Shown here in pieces: positions 1 to 6,602 of a stretch of DNA of 14,813 nucleotides; positions within the stretch are counted from its first letter, which is position 1; every line of letters starts with the position of its first letter. Under the pieces are notes generated by a model. The model was not told the origin of the DNA, did no database searches, and was given only the letters and a program-made list of their open reading frames with translations. A program made the position numbers and the translations under genes. The DNA lies in the NCBI GenBank assembly GCA_934169535.1, contig CAKPOC010000029.1, positions 1-14,813 of the forward strand. Direction: 5' to 3'. This DNA is from an uncultured Clostridia bacterium. GTDB lineage: Bacteria; Bacillota; Clostridia; TANB77; CAG-508.

Positions 1-52
1 TTGGACCCACCGGTTATGAGCCGGTTGCTCTGACCAACTGAGCTAAGGGAGC
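1..52 (-). tRNA. tRNA-Met (CAU anticodon), 3' end cut by window edge
   Basis: Read on the minus strand, the sequence gives an acceptor strand GCTCCCT, TA at positions 8-9, a D arm GCTC...GAGC, and an anticodon stem ACCGG/CCGGT around the loop CTCATAA. The anticodon CAT is at 18-16. The start of the variable loop follows before the window ends, so the T arm and acceptor 3' strand are missing. The stem lacks the three G:C pairs next to the loop that mark initiator tRNA, so an elongator tRNA-Met is most likely. A tRNA-Ile with a lysidine-modified CAU cannot be excluded without the rest of the gene. Confidence 0.9.
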
Positions 53-70
53 ATTTCCTAATACTTGCTT

Positions 71-99
71 AGTATATCATCTTGTTAAAAGCTTGTCAA
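71..99 (-). promoter_or_regulatory. Sigma-A promoter of the tRNA gene
   Basis: On the minus strand there is a perfect -35 TTGACA (99-94), a 17-base spacer and a -10 TATACT (76-71). Transcription would start about 12 bases before the tRNA 5' end. The remaining stretch from 100 to about 224 is very AT-rich and I see no gene in it. Confidence 0.85.
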
Positions 100-224
100 T
101 ACTTTTTTGATTTTTTTTGAAATTTATCACGATTTTTGCATTTACTTTTTTACTTTAACGATGGATCTATATTTTTTATAATAAAATTCTATTTAAATTT
201 AATAGAAATAATTATTAAAATAAT

Positions 225-238
225 ATTACAAATGTAAT
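225..238. promoter_or_regulatory. Palindrome upstream of first prepilin copy, possible operator
   Basis: ATTACA-AA-TGTAAT is a perfect inverted repeat with a two-base centre, lying about 32 bases before the -35 box at 271. It shares the core TACAAATGT with a second palindrome at 721-736, which sits at a similar distance before the promoter of the next prepilin copy. Binding of a regulator is inferred only. Confidence 0.35.
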
Positions 239-270
239 GAAAATGTGACAAAAAACGACAAGACCATGCC

Positions 271-299
271 TTGACTAGGTTACACCACTATGATAGTAT
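271..299 (+). promoter_or_regulatory. Extended -10 sigma-A promoter before the first prepilin remnant
   Basis: TTGACT (271-276), a 17-base spacer ending in TGA, then TAGTAT (294-299) gives a -35 and an extended -10 element. The predicted start site is near 305. The prepilin-like reading frame opens within a few bases of that point, leaving no room for a ribosome site. Confidence 0.6.
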
Positions 300-557
300 T
301 TTATTAAAATTATAAAAGAAAACCGTGCTATTACTCTAGTTGCGCTTGTAGTAATCACCGTTATTTTATTAATTTTAGCGGGAGTATCAATATATTTGAT
401 ATTGGGAAATAACGGAATAATAACAAAGGCAAAAGAGACAAGAACGTCAACGGAGATAGCGCAAATTAAAGAAGAATGGGATTTAGAAAAACTGTCATTA
501 AAAGCGCAGGACCAGGAATCAGATGAAATAAATGCCACTGAAGTAACAGAACTATAA
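297..557 (+). pseudogene. Prepilin-like gene without a start codon
   Basis: The frame opens after a TAG at 294-296 and ends with TAA at 555-557. It translates as FIKIIKENRA followed by ITLVALVV, a hydrophobic stretch, LGNNGI, and a charged tail ending VTEL. This is the class III/type IV prepilin signal seen in many Clostridia: a short basic leader, a cleavage site, then a hydrophobic helix. No ATG, GTG or TTG lies before the signal in this frame. The only nearby ATG (290) is one base out of frame and meets TAA after five codons. No ribosome site is visible. The residue before the cleavage point is Ala rather than Gly. The helix region closely matches the next gene (from 912) at the DNA level. 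A promoter and a terminator still flank it. It is probably a remnant of a small pilin-like surface protein; start from a rare ATT codon is a weak alternative. Confidence 0.7.
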
Positions 558-570
558 AAAATAGAAATTA

Positions 571-610
571 AAAGATGAATTGTAAATAAAAGCAATTTCA
601 TCTTTTTTTA
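571..610 (+). terminator. Intrinsic terminator after the first prepilin remnant
   Basis: The arms AAAGATGAATTG (571-582) and CAATTTCATCTTT (592-604) pair with one bulged base around a loop of about nine bases. A run of T (603-609) follows. It lies 13 bases after the stop codon. Confidence 0.8.
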
Positions 611-720
611 TATAGATAATTTTCAAACTATGCTGAAAGTAATATGAATTTATAATAAAATGAAAAAACTTAGAAAAAAATAAAAAACTTTTTCATAATT
701 TTGAAAAAACTTTTCTAAAA

Positions 721-736
721 TACAAATGTTACATTT
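721..736. promoter_or_regulatory. Palindrome upstream of second prepilin copy, possible operator
   Basis: AAATGT-T-ACATTT (724-736) is a perfect inverted repeat, 22 bases before the -35 box at 759. With the preceding TAC it repeats the TACAAATGT core found at 227-235. Paired elements before two paralogous genes suggest a shared regulator. The DNA is very AT-rich, so chance is not excluded. Confidence 0.35.
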
Positions 737-758
737 TATTTACAAATTATAAAAAAAC

Positions 759-788
759 TTGACTGTATTTTGTAATTTTAAGTATAAT
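759..788 (+). promoter_or_regulatory. Sigma-A promoter of the second prepilin gene
   Basis: TTGACT (759-764), an 18-base spacer and TATAAT (783-788). The start site would be near 795, giving a 5' leader of about 27 bases that holds a good ribosome site, AAAAGGAG (805-812), nine bases before ATG 822. Confidence 0.8.
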
Positions 789-821
789 AAAAAAATAAAA
801 ATTTAAAAGGAGCAAAAGAAA

Positions 822-1832
822 ATGAGAGAACAAAAGTCAAATTTTTCAAAGACTCAAAGTTATGAGGTTAGATATAAAAACACTGATAGACTAATGAAAA
901 AAGATGTAGGTATTACACTAGTTGCGCTTGTAGTAACAATCGTTATTTTATTAATTTTAGCAGGAGTATCAATTAATCTAGTACTAGGAAATAACGGAAT
1001 AATTGATAAGGCAAAAAAGGCTAAAAACAATACAGCTCAAACAACGGCGAGTGAAGAACAAGGAATGAGTGAGATATCAAATAGGATAAATGAAATAACA
1101 GAAGATAATAACAAAGGAAATCCTTCAACAGGAGACAAAGACGATGATAATAAACATGATGGCCAAGATGAGAAGGACTTAACTCTTGCTGAAAAAATAG
1201 AGAAGATAAAAAAAGCAACAAAGGGTAAGTACATATTTGATGTGCCTAACCAATTATTAAAAGTAAAAAATAACGAACTTGTAGAAGTTCAAAAGGAAGA
1301 AACAGATATTAAAGAAGCGGTATGTGAATGTGGAAAAGTAAAAGAAATATTTGATAAAGCAGTAGAAATGGGATTGGTAGAAACATATACAAAAGAAGAG
1401 AGCCAAGAGGGAACTGATTATTCAGAAGTAATAGTTGCACCAATAAAAGAACCAAGCTTTGTTTTTTATGACTTTGTTTGCAAAAATGGTGAGCAAAAGC
1501 CAGGAGGCAATATGCCGATGGCATTTTCATTAAATTATGCTATAACCACAGATTTTAAGACCTGGTATGATAGCGGACGACCAAACTTTCATAACACAGG
1601 TGGAGACACTGAAAATGCACTAGAATGGGTAAATCAAGATTATGTACAAACTGGATTTGTTGCTATGCAAGCTAGGACAAGGCTTTATTTTGATAAAACT
1701 TTAACAGAGTTGGGACAAGTTTATCACCAAAAAATACAAGTAGTAAGTCAAACAAATTTTATAAAAGCAATGAAAGCTTTAAACTTGGATCTAAGCAAAT
1801 ATGAAGGAATTTGTGTACACCCAGCAAAGTAA
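822..1832 (+). CDS. Prepilin-like secreted or surface protein with a long leader
   Basis: The 336-residue protein has a class III prepilin type signal. Residues 1-30 are a basic leader ending VG, the likely cleavage site is G30|I31, and residues 31-52 are a hydrophobic helix starting ITLVALVV. Ala replaces the usual Glu at mature position 5. An acidic, low-complexity linker (about 75-110, many D, N, K, G) follows, then a domain of about 220 residues that I do not recognise, with a CEC pair near 168-170 and many aromatic residues. The start at 822 is chosen for its promoter and ribosome site. An internal ATG at 894 would give the usual six-residue leader but has no ribosome site. The product would be processed by a prepilin peptidase and placed at the cell surface. 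The coding frame probably once continued: the remnant at 1881-2138 looks like its lost C-terminal domain, so the product may be truncated. Confidence 0.75.
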   Translation: MREQKSNFSKTQSYEVRYKNTDRLMKKDVGITLVALVVTIVILLILAGVSINLVLGNNGIIDKAKKAKNNTAQTTASEEQGMSEISNRINEITEDNNKGNPSTGDKDDDNKHDGQDEKDLTLAEKIEKIKKATKGKYIFDVPNQLLKVKNNELVEVQKEETDIKEAVCECGKVKEIFDKAVEMGLVETYTKEESQEGTDYSEVIVAPIKEPSFVFYDFVCKNGEQKPGGNMPMAFSLNYAITTDFKTWYDSGRPNFHNTGGDTENALEWVNQDYVQTGFVAMQARTRLYFDKTLTELGQVYHQKIQVVSQTNFIKAMKALNLDLSKYEGICVHPAK

Positions 1833-1880
1833 CATATACAATACCTAAAAAGATATATCTGGGGACAAATACAATCATAA

Positions 1881-2138
1881 GTAGAAGATGGATAGTTCAT
1901 GCCATCTAAAGGAGAATGGTTAGCATTTGCAGGAAATTTTAATATATTAGCTGTTGTTTATATGTCAGGAAGCCATCCAGAGGAATTTTACGGAGCGTAT
2001 AACCTTTGCGAGCAATATAGGACATCTTCACAAGTTAATAAAAACGATGTAGGGGGGATTGACTTTTATGATGCTAATATAAGAAATTACAACCCAGACT
2101 GTGTTGATTTAGCTGTCCGTCTAAGCACAACCTTCTAA
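1881..2138 (+). pseudogene. Detached C-terminal domain of the prepilin-like gene, with nonsense codon
   Basis: The frame reads VEDG, a TAG stop at 1893-1895, then FMPSKGEWLAFAGNF and onward to a terminal VRLSTTF before TAA (2136-2138). From memory of the family, many clostridial prepilin-like proteins end in a domain with GW-(I/F)-PSKGEW near its start, YWSSSQ in the middle and VRLSTTF at the end. Here the expected Trp codon TGG is TAG, and the YWSSSQ position reads YRTSSQ. No ribosome site precedes the ATG at 1899. TAA 1878-1880 also lies in this frame. Between 1805 and 1880 a different frame (read from 1832) is open and gives VTYTIPKKIYLG, so at least one frameshift is also likely. It is probably non-functional. 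TAG recoding is unlikely because the MBL-fold gene in this window ends normally at TAG. Confidence 0.65.
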
Positions 2139-2170
2139 CCACTACAAAACAATAAAAATAATAAATTAAG

Positions 2171-2207
2171 ATACAAGAAATCAACACGATTCTCTTGTAT
2201 TTTTTTA
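2171..2207 (+). terminator. Intrinsic terminator closing the prepilin locus
   Basis: ATACAAGA plus AATC (2171-2182) pairs with GATT and TCTTGTAT (2188-2200, one bulged C) around the loop AACAC. T residues run from 2200 to 2206. Confidence 0.85.
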
Positions 2208-2216
2208 TAAAAATCA

Positions 2217-2245
2217 TTGACAAATTAATCTTGTTAATAGATAAT
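2217..2245 (+). promoter_or_regulatory. Sigma-A promoter of the glucan phosphorylase gene
   Basis: Perfect -35 TTGACA (2217-2222), 17-base spacer, -10 GATAAT (2240-2245). It begins ten bases after the preceding terminator's T run. The 5' leader of about 55 bases shows no riboswitch-like structure. Confidence 0.75.
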
Positions 2246-2307
2246 ATAAAAAGCAAAAATAGAAGAAAACAAAAGGTTAAAATATAAAAAACACAGGAGG
2301 AAAAATA

Positions 2308-4878
2308 ATGTATGTATTTAACAAAATAACTGTAACTCCACAATTGCCAGCTAAAATTGCAAAGTTAAACGAAGTAGCAAGCAATTTATGGTGGGCATGG
2401 AACACAGACTTTTTAAATTTATTCAAAAGAATTGATGGAGATTTATGGGAAAGTGTAAATAAAAATCCAATAAAATTTTTAAAGCTAGTTTCTCAGGAAC
2501 GTCTAGAAAAAGCAAGCAATGACGCAAGTTTTGTAAAAGACTACGAAAAAATTATAAACAATTTTGAAGACTATATGGAAAGCAAAAATACATGGTTTAG
2601 AAAAAAATATCCAGAGAACAAAAATGACTTAATTGCGTATTTTTCAGCAGAATATGGCCTTGATCAAATTTTATCAATATATTCAGGAGGCCTTGGAATA
2701 TTATCAGGGGACCACTTAAAATCTTCAAGTGACTTAGGAATTCCACTTGTTGCAGTAGGACTTTTATACAAGCAAGGCTTTATGCACCAAAGAATTGATG
2801 GCTACGGAAATCAAAGAGAAGAATACATAGAAAACGATTGGGACAATTTACCTGTTTACCCTGTTAAAGACAGCGAAGGAAATGACCTAAAAATACAAGT
2901 TGAAATGCCGCTTGGAACATTATTTTTAAAAACTTGGAAAATAAATGTGGGAAGAATAAATCTATACTTATTAGATTCTGACTTAGAAGAAAATATTCCG
3001 GAATATAGAGGAATAACTTCTACATTATATGGTGGAAATCAAGAAACAAGAATAAGACAAGAAATAGTTTTAGGAATGGCAGGAACTAATCTATTAGAAA
3101 AACTTGGACTAAAGCCAACTGTTTACCACATGAACGAAGGTCATTCAGCATTTTTAATACTAGAACTTATAAAAAATATAATAAAAGAAAAGCAAGTATC
3201 TTTTGAAATGGCAAAAGACATAATTGCTTCAAAAACAGTATTTACAACACATACACCAGTTCCAGCAGGAAACGACATATTCCCAACATCACTTATAGAA
3301 AAATACTTTAACGGCTTCTGGGACAAACTTGGAATTTCAAAAGAAAACTTTTTAAAACTTGGAATGAAACCAGGAGCAGATATAAAAAATTCTGGATTTA
3401 ATATGGGAATATTAGCACTTAAATTTTCTGGAAGAAAAAACGGAGTAAGCAAATTACATGGTGCAGTTTCAAGAGAATTATTCTCAGAAGTTTGGCCTAA
3501 CATTGCTGCAAATGAATCACCAATTTCATATGTAACAAACGGAATTCACACATGTACATGGCTTGCACCAAATATGAAAAAACTATTTAATAAATATTTT
3601 AAACCATATTGGCAAGATGACATTCAAAATGATGAAACTTGGAAAAAAGTATATGACATACCAGATGAAGAACTTTGGAACGAGCACATACACAGAAAAG
3701 AAAAATTAATTAAACTTGTAAAGCAAAACGTATCTAACAGATTAAAAAGAGAAGGTTATCGCTATGACGAAATAAATAGCATAATTTCGGGCTTGAATTC
3801 AGACGCCTTAACAATAGGATTCTCTAGAAGATTTGCAACATACAAAAGAGCAACTTTAATATTTAAAGACTTAGAGAGAATTACTCAAATATTAAATAAT
3901 CAAGGAAAACCAGTACAAATAATATTTGCAGGAAAAGCTCATCCAAATGACGGAGAAGGAAAAGACTTAATAAAATTTATACATGAAATTTCAATGAAGC
4001 CACAATTTAAAGGCAAAGTGTTCTTACTAGAAAACTACAACATGGAAATTTCTAAACTACTTGTAACAGGTGTTGATGTATGGTTAAATAACCCAAGGAG
4101 ACCAATGGAAGCATCAGGAACAAGTGGACAAAAAGCTTCTGTAAATGGGGTTATAAATTTTAGCGTTTTAGATGGCTGGTGGGCCGAAGGCTATAACCAA
4201 AACAATGGTTGGACAATTGGTACAAATGCAGAATATTCTTCTTACGAAGAACAAGACAGAGCAGATTCAGACAGTATGTATCAAACTTTAGAAAATAAAA
4301 TTATTCCAATGTATTATGACAGAGATGAAAACAAAATCTCTAAAAAATGGATTCAAACAATGAAAAATTCTATTGCTACAACTGGTGGAAAATACAGCAC
4401 AGCAAGAATGCTAATAGACTACACAAACAACTTCTATATGCCACTTTGCAATTTATATAACAAATATTATGCAGATTTATCAACAGTTGGCGAATTTAAC
4501 GAATGGAAAAATAACTTAATTTTAAACTGGAATAACATAACCATAAAACAAGAAAAAGGAAACATGGACAACATAACAATTGATGCAGGAAACAAAATTA
4601 AAGTAAAATGCAAAGTTCACTTACCGAACATTTCAAAAGACAGTATAGAGGCACAAGTATATTATGGCCAAATATTAGAAAATGGCGTAGTTGACAACAT
4701 TCAAATAATTCCAATGACACTAATTTCTGAAAATGAAGAAACAAAAGACTATGAATATGAAGCAACAGTTGAGCTAACTTCTGGCGGAAATTACGGTTAT
4801 ACATTTAGAGTTATGCCTAAGAGCAATATGATTTTGGACTCAGCAAACCTTAACTTAATAAAATGGATAACAAAATAA
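2308..4878 (+). CDS. glgP: Alpha-glucan (glycogen) phosphorylase, DUF3417-containing GT35 type
   Basis: This cytoplasmic PLP enzyme releases glucose-1-phosphate from the non-reducing ends of alpha-1,4-glucans such as glycogen or maltodextrin. Length is 856 residues. Residues 1-110 form the N-terminal DUF3417-type segment (NLWWAWN at 26-32). The glucan phosphorylase core follows with SAEYGLDQ (113-120), YSGGLGILSGDHLK (125-138), HMNEGHSAF and the C-terminal PLP site EASGTSGQKA, whose Lys609 should form the Schiff base. It is followed by NGVINFSVLDGWW. Residues after about 765 form a beta-rich C-terminal extension. These features place it in the AgpA-like branch rather than the classical GlgP/MalP branch. 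Ribosome site AGGAGG (2295-2300) is seven bases before ATG. The gene stands alone between two terminators, with no other glycogen gene nearby. The symbol follows common usage for the family. Confidence 0.95.
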   Translation: MYVFNKITVTPQLPAKIAKLNEVASNLWWAWNTDFLNLFKRIDGDLWESVNKNPIKFLKLVSQERLEKASNDASFVKDYEKIINNFEDYMESKNTWFRKKYPENKNDLIAYFSAEYGLDQILSIYSGGLGILSGDHLKSSSDLGIPLVAVGLLYKQGFMHQRIDGYGNQREEYIENDWDNLPVYPVKDSEGNDLKIQVEMPLGTLFLKTWKINVGRINLYLLDSDLEENIPEYRGITSTLYGGNQETRIRQEIVLGMAGTNLLEKLGLKPTVYHMNEGHSAFLILELIKNIIKEKQVSFEMAKDIIASKTVFTTHTPVPAGNDIFPTSLIEKYFNGFWDKLGISKENFLKLGMKPGADIKNSGFNMGILALKFSGRKNGVSKLHGAVSRELFSEVWPNIAANESPISYVTNGIHTCTWLAPNMKKLFNKYFKPYWQDDIQNDETWKKVYDIPDEELWNEHIHRKEKLIKLVKQNVSNRLKREGYRYDEINSIISGLNSDALTIGFSRRFATYKRATLIFKDLERITQILNNQGKPVQIIFAGKAHPNDGEGKDLIKFIHEISMKPQFKGKVFLLENYNMEISKLLVTGVDVWLNNPRRPMEASGTSGQKASVNGVINFSVLDGWWAEGYNQNNGWTIGTNAEYSSYEEQDRADSDSMYQTLENKIIPMYYDRDENKISKKWIQTMKNSIATTGGKYSTARMLIDYTNNFYMPLCNLYNKYYADLSTVGEFNEWKNNLILNWNNITIKQEKGNMDNITIDAGNKIKVKCKVHLPNISKDSIEAQVYYGQILENGVVDNIQIIPMTLISENEETKDYEYEATVELTSGGNYGYTFRVMPKSNMILDSANLNLIKWITK

Positions 4879-4881
4879 ACG

Positions 4882-4906
4882 AAAGCCTTGACTATCAAGG
4901 CTTTTT
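4882..4906 (+). terminator. Intrinsic terminator of glgP
   Basis: Perfect ten-base stem AAAGCCTTGA (4882-4891) and TCAAGGCTTT (4895-4904) with a three-base loop CTA and a short T tract (4902-4906). It starts three bases after the glgP stop codon. Confidence 0.9.
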
Positions 4907-4916
4907 ATAATATAAT
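4888..4916 (+). promoter_or_regulatory. Sigma-A promoter of lysS, overlapping the glgP terminator
   Basis: TTGACT (4888-4893) lies across the left arm and loop of the glgP terminator hairpin. After exactly 17 bases comes TATAAT (4911-4916). The start site would be near 4923. No other convincing promoter fits between glgP and lysS. Confidence 0.65.
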
Positions 4917-4959
4917 ATTAACATAAAATTTTAAGAGAAGAATGAAAGGGAAGATTAAA

Positions 4960-6450
4960 ATGGCAGATATAAATGAATTAATGCAAGTTCGTAGAGAAAA
5001 AATGCAAAAAATAATAGATAGTGGAAAAAATGTACACCCAGAAAGATATGAAAGAACACATTCTATAAAACAAGCAAGAAACTTACCAGATGGAACAAAA
5101 AATGTTTCAATAGCAGGAAGAGTTATGTCTAAAAGAAAACTTGGAAAGATTAGTTTCTTAGATTTAAGAGATTTAGAAGGACATCTTCAACTTGTTATAA
5201 AAAGGGAAGATTTAGGCGAAGAAACATACAAGTTTTTACATGAAACTGTTGATATAGGTGACTTTATAGGCGTAAAAGGTGAAGTATTTACAACACAAGC
5301 TGGCGAAAAAAGTTTACAAGTATATGAATATGAATTTTTAGGAAAAGCAATAAGACCACTTCCAGAAAAATTCCATGGTTTAACAGATCAAGATGCAGTT
5401 TATAGAGAAAGACATTTAGACTTAATAATGAACGATGACGCAAAAGCACGCTTTGTATTAAGAACAAAATTTATCAGATTAATGAGAGAATTTTTAGACA
5501 CACACGAATTTTTAGAGGTTGACACACCAGTACTTCAAAATACAGCATCAGGTGCAACTGCAAGACCATTTATAACACATCACAACGCACTAGATATGGA
5601 TGTATATTTAAGAATTTCTCCAGAACTAACACTTAAAAAGCTTATAATTGGAGGATTTACAAATGTATATGAAATAGCAAGGGACTTCAGAAACGAAGGA
5701 ATGGACTCAAACCATTTACAAGATTTCACAATGGTAGAAGGTTATAGCGCATATTGGTGTTATAAGGATAATATGAAATTCTTACGTGAAATGATTATAT
5801 ACATTTTGGCAAAACTATTTGATGGAAACTTAAACATAAAAATTGGTGACCAAGAAATAGATTTTGGTGGAGAATGGGAAATTGTATCATTTAGAGATTT
5901 AATCCTTAAAGACTGCGGAATAGACATCGACAAATTTGAAACAGCAGAAAGTTTACTTGCCGAAATAAAGGCTCAAGGAATAAAGCTAGAGGCAGACAAC
6001 CTAGAACAACTAGGAAGAGGAAATCTAATAGATACACTATACAAAAAAGTAAGTAGACCAAAAATAATAAATCCTACATACTTAATCAAGCATCCAATTG
6101 ATTTATCTCCACTTGCAAGAAGCAATGACGAAAATCCAAAAATAACAGATAGATTCCAACTAGTAGTAAATGGACAAGAAATAATAAATGGATATTCAGA
6201 ACTTGTTGATTGTGATGAACAAGAAAAAAGATTTATAGAGCAAGCAGAGTTAAAAGCAAATGGTGATGAGGAAGCTATGAGCATAGACAATGAGTATATA
6301 AGAGCTATGCAATATGGAATGCCACCAATTTCTGGGTGGGGACTTGGAATCGACAGATTCTTACAATTCCTAACAAATAGTGATAATATACGTGACGTAG
6401 TATTATATCCATTAATGAAACCAAGAGCATTTGAAGAAAACGAAAACTAA
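4960..6450 (+). CDS. lysS: Lysine--tRNA ligase, class II
   Basis: The enzyme charges tRNA-Lys with lysine using ATP. The start at 4960 (MADINELMQVRREK, 496 residues) is preferred because AAAGGGAAG lies six bases before it. ATG 4942, in frame, would add six residues but has purines directly against it and a poor ribosome site. In 502-residue numbering, residues 55-145 form the anticodon-binding OB fold. The class II catalytic core has RPFITHHNALD (208-218), motif 2 with FRNEG at 249-253 and FTMVE at 262-266, and motif 3 GWGLGIDR (465-472). Some signatures are unlike Bacillus LysS. GQEIINGYSELVDCDEQ replaces the usual form with NA(F/Y)(S/T)ELNDPIDQ, and SGWGLGIDR replaces GGLGIGIDR. This suggests a divergent or transferred lineage, while catalytic arginines are kept. 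It is transcribed alone, with a terminator after it. Confidence 0.96.
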   Translation: MADINELMQVRREKMQKIIDSGKNVHPERYERTHSIKQARNLPDGTKNVSIAGRVMSKRKLGKISFLDLRDLEGHLQLVIKREDLGEETYKFLHETVDIGDFIGVKGEVFTTQAGEKSLQVYEYEFLGKAIRPLPEKFHGLTDQDAVYRERHLDLIMNDDAKARFVLRTKFIRLMREFLDTHEFLEVDTPVLQNTASGATARPFITHHNALDMDVYLRISPELTLKKLIIGGFTNVYEIARDFRNEGMDSNHLQDFTMVEGYSAYWCYKDNMKFLREMIIYILAKLFDGNLNIKIGDQEIDFGGEWEIVSFRDLILKDCGIDIDKFETAESLLAEIKAQGIKLEADNLEQLGRGNLIDTLYKKVSRPKIINPTYLIKHPIDLSPLARSNDENPKITDRFQLVVNGQEIINGYSELVDCDEQEKRFIEQAELKANGDEEAMSIDNEYIRAMQYGMPPISGWGLGIDRFLQFLTNSDNIRDVVLYPLMKPRAFEENEN

Positions 6451-6467
6451 TAATAAAAGCAAAAATA

Positions 6468-6507
6468 AAAGAAACAGAAAATGCAAAATCTGTTTCTTTG
6501 TATTTTT
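6468..6507 (+). terminator. Intrinsic terminator of lysS
   Basis: Perfect eleven-base stem AAAGAAACAGA (6468-6478) and TCTGTTTCTTT (6489-6499) around a ten-base A-rich loop, then a T-rich tail. It lies 18 bases after the lysS stop. Confidence 0.85.
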
Positions 6508-6537
6508 ATAAAGCAAATGTTTTTTTGCCTCAAATGC

Positions 6538-6564
6538 TTGTAATTTTGCGCTATATGTTATAAA
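6538..6564 (+). promoter_or_regulatory. Likely promoter of the recJ-rel-hisS operon
   Basis: TATAAA (6559-6564) is preceded by TGT, giving an extended -10 element. A weak -35 TTGTAA (6538-6543) stands 15 bases upstream, which is short. It is the best candidate between the lysS terminator and recJ. Confidence 0.45.
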
Positions 6565-6602
6565 ATATTAACGATATTATGTAAAAAAATTGGAGAAAAA
6601 TA

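Noticed and set aside
275..601. A 108-codon minus-strand reading frame over the first prepilin remnant
   Set aside because: It is antisense to the recognisable prepilin signal, includes the terminator hairpin and has no ribosome site or known motif.
640..720. Small inverted and direct A/T repeats (for example TTTTTCA ... TGAAAAA)
   Set aside because: Homopolymer-rich AT sequence makes such matches common; no consistent unit or spacing is present, so there is no CRISPR array or element end.
1893..1895. TAG read as an amino acid (stop-codon recoding) in the prepilin C-terminal piece
   Set aside because: TAG ends the MBL-fold gene normally at 11173-11175, and the same region has a TAA in frame as well, so decay is simpler.
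2074..2343. An 89-codon minus-strand frame
   Set aside because: It runs through a terminator, a promoter and the start of glgP. Its hydrophobic content comes from AT-rich DNA and it has no ribosome site.
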